A stretch of DNA of 64,000 nucleotides from Eucommia ulmoides (taxonomy: Eukaryota; Streptophyta; Magnoliopsida; Garryales; Eucommiaceae): positions 16,628,880-16,692,879 of the forward strand of contig CM028336.1 of the NCBI GenBank assembly GCA_016647705.1, written 5' to 3'. How positions within the stretch are numbered: position 1 is the stretch's first letter; each line of letters opens with the position of its first letter. The position numbers and the translations under genes were made by a program. A model generated the notes under the pieces. That model searched no databases, was not told the origin of the DNA, and saw only the letters and a program-made list of their open reading frames with translations. This document shows positions 59,188-64,000 of this stretch, piece after piece.

Positions 59188-62100
59188 ATGGGGGAAAGCA
59201 AGGAATCAGCACAGAATGAGAAGGCTTATTCGCACGAATCTTTTGCAACAATGGCAGACAAAGCGCCGGTTACTGCTCTGAGGAAAGTCCGATCAGACCT
59301 CGACACTAAGCTTCCGAAGCCCTGTAAGTCTATACACTATATAATCTATATATACACTATATAAGTCTATACACTATATAGTCTATACACTATAGTCTAT
59401 CTTAGATTTATTCTATTCTAAAAAAATGTTGCAATCAAACGTGTTTCTATTCTTATAAATTAAAAGAAACAAATTCAGAATAATGTTCCTCAACAAACAT
59501 GTTTCTATTCCCAACCGAAATAGAATTCTCAGCTTAGCCCAATTTATTAGAAGTAAAAACAGCGAAAAGCAGAAACACTAACCAAACTCCACCTTATATT
59601 TTTTTTTTGTTTTGGTTTTGGTTTAGACCTGGCTCGAGCTCTGGTAGCAGCGGATACGGAAAATGTGAACGGGACACGGAACCACAAGCATAACAACATG
59701 TCGGTGCTTCAACAACACGTTGCCTTCTTCGACCGAGATGGCGATGGCATCATCTTCCCCAAAGAAACATACGAAGGTTACATATTATTTCTGTTTGGTT
59801 CAATATTTGTTGGCTTTAGTTAATTCTATTCACTTTCGTTTGGATTCATTTCCTTTTAAAAGAAAATGTTAAAATAATTGAAATGACATGGGGATGATTA
59901 TATCTATATAATAAAATAGGATGACTTTTTGGCTGACTAGGATAAACTTATGACTAGGACAAACAAAATATGACTAGGACAAAAAAAAATATTGACGAGG
60001 ACAAACAAATGCTGACTAGGACAAATATAAAAAAAATCAATTTTGGTAAAAGGTTGACTCAATTTTCCTTAATTAATTTAATTACGTAATTGAACAATTA
60101 TACAATTCCTTAATTAGATATAACAATTAGTGAGAATATAAAAAGCACATTAATTAGTGAGAATTGATTAATTAATATAAAAAAGGAATGGTTTATTTAG
60201 TTAAAAAAAAAAAGAAACATGTATTTTTTTATATATTCCATAATTCTTTAAATATCTATATAATAAATCAGAACGGGTATATTCACGGCTGTCGGATGAG
60301 AGACAAAACTCTTGACATTTTAAGGCCATATGATCTTTTCATTTTTATTTTTTTTAAATTAGGGCCATAAAAGAAAACTGGGTTTGTTGAAATGAAAATA
60401 ATTGTATATCATTAATTGATTTTTGGCTGAGTAAGACAAACTTATGACTAGGACAAAAAAAATACTGACGAGGACAAACAAATGCTGCTAAAAAAAAAAA
60501 AAAAAACAATTTTGGTAAAAGGTTGACTCAATTTTCCTTAATTAATTTAATTACATAATTGAACAATTATACAATTCCTTAATTAGATATAACAATTAGT
60601 GAGAATATAAAAAGCACATTAATTAGTGAGAATTAATTAATTAATATAAAAAAGAAATAGTTTATTTAGTTACAAAAAAAGAAACATGTATTTTTTTATA
60701 TATTCCTTAATTCTTTAAATATCTATATAATAAATCAAAACGGGTATATTCACGACCGTCGGATGAGAGACAAAACTATTGACATTTTAAGGCGTATGAT
60801 CTTTTCATTTTTTTTTTTAAATTAGGACCATAAAAGGAAACTAGATTTGTTGAAATGAAAATAATTGTATATCATTAATTGATAGGATTTGTCACCTATA
60901 ACTAATCATCTTAATTCCTAATCGTGTATCACTTTTATGGTAACAAATGGCTAATTAATTCTTAATCCTTAATTGCCTCTCAATTTTATGGAAACAACGA
61001 CGCTTAATTCCCGTAATCCTCTTATTGTCTTTTTCTCTCCCTAATTGTAAAAACATAACACGGAGATTTCCAAATTTGAGAGTCCAATTGAGTAACAGTT
61101 GCATTTGTGAGGGATCAAAATAGTCATTAGTCTGAATAGATAGCCTGAATAGAAAAGAGAATTTATGAAAAACTCTATATAGTATATAAATAGTATGAAT
61201 TAGTAAAGAATGTATAATCTTATTATTTTACGTCGATACATTTTTTAATTTTAATTATTGGTTATTAGTGATGTTCAACTATTAGTTATTATTGATATTC
61301 AAATTAAATAGGTGCATGATATTAATATCGGTTGTTATTTATTGTTAATGTTTAAATGAAATAGGTTAATTATTTATTTTATTTTTGTTGTTTTACACCC
61401 GTGCCTTCAGGCACGGGTTATACGCTAGTTAATATATATGAGAAAGTACAATTTACACATTTAAGTGTTTTGGACCAACTATTCATAACATGCATTTTGA
61501 TGATTTTTTCAGCCAAACCAATTTCTTTTAGGGTTTTGGAGCACTATATATATATATGTTTTTTTTTTTTTTTTTTTTTAAATATTTTTTGTATTTTTAT
61601 TTTTTGAAGAGATCGTGGGGTACCAGGATAAATATTAAGAGTGGGTTTAGGTAAGCTATTTGGAAAATATTTAATGTAAAAATATTATAAAATTTATAGA
61701 AGAATTTATTTTGTAAAAAAAATTACAAATCTATTATTTAAAATCTAATTTTGATAATTTATTGTCTTTTTATTTTTAATAAAAAATGCTTTAATATTTT
61801 CAGTATAATAATAAACTTCGATATATATCCGTTAAAAAAATTATAATTGGACTATTGGCAGGTTAAAAATCTGGTTAATAGTAGGTCATGGTGACGCTTG
61901 CTTTTGGTTAACTTGATCGATAGTAGAATTATAACTATCATCATAATATAGTTCAATTTGATTATTTTAAGAACGTCAAATCTAAATCGAACCATAAATC
62001 ACCCCAAGTGGTTTGGTTGGTAATTTTGTAAGAACAAGAATAACGCTTAAAGTTTCAACTTACATGGGCGCGCGCGCACACACATATATATCAAGATGTA

Positions 62101-62374
62101 CATATTTGCTAATTTGACACAAATCAAATATTAGTGAATAATGATAAGTACGGAAAATTTAAAAGATTAAAGAATGAACACACCCCTAAATTTTCAATTC
62201 AAATATGAACAATGTTAATTGAGCTTTCGCTAATTTATAATAATTAAATGAGTAAATTGGTATACCTATATTTTTTTTTTAATTGCAGGATTCCGTGCAA
62301 TGGATTTCAATCCGATTTCATCATTTATCCTCATGTTACTTGTTCATGCAACTATGAGTTACGCCACTCTTCCT
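59188..62374 (+). CDS. Caleosin / peroxygenase, 5' exons (gene continues past the window)
   Basis: Exons 59188-59323, 59627-59776 and 62289-62374, with GT-AG introns in phase, give 124 residues starting [15 protein letters not shown]. Caleosins are Ca2+-binding haem peroxygenases of lipid droplets and ER that oxidise unsaturated lipids using hydroperoxides. Visible here: an N-terminal region, the conserved [13 protein letters not shown] block with the histidine used in haem binding, and an EF-hand loop [12 protein letters not shown] with all calcium ligands, followed by the start of the membrane segment ([15 protein letters not shown]). The proline knot and C-terminal half, roughly another 110-120 residues in the family, would be in exons beyond 64000; none is visible between 62375 and the edge. 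TATA-like CATAAATAATAAAG lies near 59118-59131, 57 bp before the ATG. Intron 2 carries a Helitron. Confidence 0.92.
59903..61428 (+). mobile_element. Non-autonomous Helitron in caleosin intron 2
   Basis: Starts TCTATATAATAAAATAGG after A. Ends with a perfect hairpin CCCGTGCC-TTCA-GGCACGGG followed by TTATACGCTAG and T, the full Helitron signature with AT-target insertion and no TSD. It contains two direct copies of a ~470-bp unit (about 59925-60400 and 60418-60880). No Rep/helicase sequence. Confidence 0.88.
59925..60880 (+). repeat. Two ~470-bp direct repeats inside the Helitron
   Basis: Both copies carry ACTTATGACTAGGACAAA, TTTTGGTAAAAGGTTGACTC, ATATTCACG and GTCGGATGAGAGACAAAACT in the same order. 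Differences are small substitutions and A-run lengths. The first copy has an extra GACTAGGACAAA unit. Confidence 0.9.
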
Positions 62375-63225
62375 GTAAGTTGTTTACATCTCAGATTTAA
62401 TATATACAATGACGACATCCAAAATTAAGATCGTCAGATGCGATGCACCTTTGACCTTGTCATGGGGTCCTTGTAAAAATAAATACGCAGGGTAGACCTA
62501 CTGACATTGCACTTCTAGTTTGAGAAGTAACAAACTTTTAGGTAGTATGAAATTATTTTGACAGGACTTTTCCTATTAAATTGTGTGTACCTTTGCTTGA
62601 CAGTGTCCCCTAGGTATTTATAAGTATGGTAAGACTTGTTTGGCAAATCTTCCCCGTGATCCGGAGAAATTCTCCTTAATACTTGGGAGATTTGAGGGGT
62701 TATACCTATTGAATTAATGAGTCATCCAATGCTCTTTCCTTATTCGGTAGGATTCAATAAAAGGTCTCAAAGCAATGGGTTAAGGCCCGAGTTGGGGGGT
62801 GTCTATGCTCGATCTCTTGTATCTTCGAGACTGAGCAATCTCGTGTGAGTTTGGACCGAATCCTTGGGGCTATACAAGTTTCTAGTGGGAGTTTGAGATC
62901 TCACTTTCCAAACTATCCTCCATCATATAGAGTTAAAATTAAACAAAAATTCTCATAGAAATTAATAGATTGAGCATGTAGCTCAACATGTAAATCCTCA
63001 GAAGTTGTAAATTTTTAGAAAGAGTCAAAGGCACATTTAAAAAAAAAACACAAATAAGAATAATAATTTGGACGTAACTTTTAATTTTTGTTTTTAAAAA
63101 ATAAGCTTAGAATTATGCCCAATTTATTGAAAATCAAAATCATTGGATGTTTATTTATTAAAAAAAAGAATAATTTACTTTTAATTAAACTTAAACGTCA
63201 TTCATAAAAATAGTGAATTGCATTG
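62375..63225. other. Caleosin intron 3, no recognised element
   Basis: The donor GTAAGT is at 62375. No further caleosin exon was found. AT-rich with a GC-richer patch at 62640-62900 that has no recognisable family. Confidence 0.5.
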
Positions 63226-63598
63226 TAATCGGCGTGTTTGGTCATACACTGATGAATAATGCTAAGTATTCCCAATTTAGGGACCGATTTTTGTGTGGAC
63301 CAAAGAGATAAAATCATTGTACAATTATATAAATTGATTGAAAACACAATCTTTTATGCATTGAATTTTAAAATGTACGATTATTTTATACATTTGGTCT
63401 CTAAGTTTGTTGTAATCGGCGCGTTTGGATGATGAATAATGTTAAATATTTCAAATTTAGGGTCCAATTTTGTGGACCAAAGGCATAAAATCATTTTACA
63501 ATTATATAAATTGATTGGAAACACAAATTTTTTATGAACTGAATGCTTAAAATATACAATCATTTTACGCATTAGGTCTCTAAGTTTGATCCCCAACT
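63226..63598 (+). repeat. 187-bp tandem duplication
   Basis: The unit starting TAATCGGCGTGTTTGG (63226) recurs at 63413 as TAATCGGCGCGTTTGG. Both continue through ACAATTATATAAATTGATTG and end at GGTCTCTAAGTTTG, with moderate divergence. Confidence 0.85.
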
Positions 63599-63809
63599 TT
63601 GGGATGCATAACATTACTCTACACATATTATTTGACTGGCATTTTTACTTTGGTTTATGGTGTGAAAATCTGAATTGAATATATAGAAAATAAATTTATA
63701 TTTAGTTAACGTTAACTCAATACTAAACAAATATTTGAATTGAAATTTAATTAAATTAAATATTATACCGTTTGAAAATTCAATTAAATTATTATTTTAT
63801 CCTTTAATG

Positions 63810-63925
63810 TCATTCCAGTGTCATATGTAATCTCTTTCGTCACCAAACATAGGAATGGAATGACCATTCCCATGGTCATTTCAATCCCATCTTGAATCCC
63901 GCATACTAAACGCCACCTTAATGTT
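63810..63925. repeat. Possible MITE terminus
   Basis: Contains AATGACCATTCCCATGGTCATT-like palindrome (about 63858-63879) and GCATACTAAACGCCACC, wording common at plant MITE ends. Borders not determined. A similar GGAATAGAATGATC stretch lies near 23963. Confidence 0.3.
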
Positions 63926-64000
63926 AATTGAAGGATAAAAACTATTTAAAAGACTAAAATAAAAAATATATGAGATTTTTATTCTTTAGACCAAATTCCA

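Noticed and set aside
1-64000. CRISPR arrays, tRNA, rRNA or prokaryotic operon features
   Set aside because: No spaced identical short repeats, cloverleaf or rRNA-like blocks were seen, and the introns and element types are those of a plant nuclear genome. Bacterial features are not expected.

Overview
This is a gene-poor, AT-rich, intron-containing plant nuclear segment, and the recognisable proteins point to a eudicot, probably a woody one. Two host genes are well supported. One is a complete PHR1/PHL-type MYB-coiled-coil phosphate-starvation regulator on the + strand (7 coding exons, 18592-29026, 438 residues predicted). The other is the 5' part of a caleosin/peroxygenase gene on the + strand (three exons from 59188, running off the right edge). 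Broken host-gene copies are also present: a CLC-f-like chloride channel fragment (3751-4141) fused head to tail with a raffinose synthase / alkaline alpha-galactosidase-like pseudogene (4254-6293), and one isolated CLC-f CBS-domain exon on the other strand (38644-38861). I cannot name the species.

Nearly everything else is transposable-element sequence, much of it nested, and many borders can be fixed from target-site duplications (TSDs). From left to right: Ty1/copia relics (1-2440), one split by a hAT element (1175-2171, 8-bp TSD); a gag-only LTR retrotransposon (8356-11633, TSD GCATC); a hAT element (14268-16693, perfect 8-bp TSD) holding a 1.6-kb foldback element with 737-bp arms (14943-16531, 10-bp TSD), which together sit just upstream of the PHR1-like 5' UTR. 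The PHR1-like gene carries an insertion in nearly every large intron: an Ac-like hAT (17297-17854), a CACTA-ended element (19498-20865), RTE LINE relics, a Ty3/gypsy gag relic, a MULE whose TSD is the polypyrimidine tract of exon 6 (26640-27762), and another hAT (28161-28621).

From 29.4 to about 36 kb lies Helitron-derived material on the minus strand, with a terminal hairpin and a decayed RPA70-like gene including its zinc finger. From 39109 to 55665 is a 16.6-kb composite with a 9-bp TSD and terminal inverted repeats of about 0.7 kb: a MULE-like host whose left TIR is split by a second MULE (39592-41799) and whose interior holds a solo LTR (43309-50872), itself split by a 5.1-kb non-autonomous gypsy element with two 1648-bp LTRs (44703-49825, TSD ATATT). 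A LINE derivative with an RRM-type ORF1 (55894-58548) follows, then the caleosin gene with a Helitron in intron 2 (59903-61428).

The two live-looking host genes are unrelated in function: PHR1-like proteins control phosphate-starvation genes in the nucleus, and caleosins act at lipid droplets or ER membrane. No operon-like logic is expected. The main biology here is how mobile DNA has remodelled promoter, introns and splice sites. All boundaries were read by eye; no similarity search was run.
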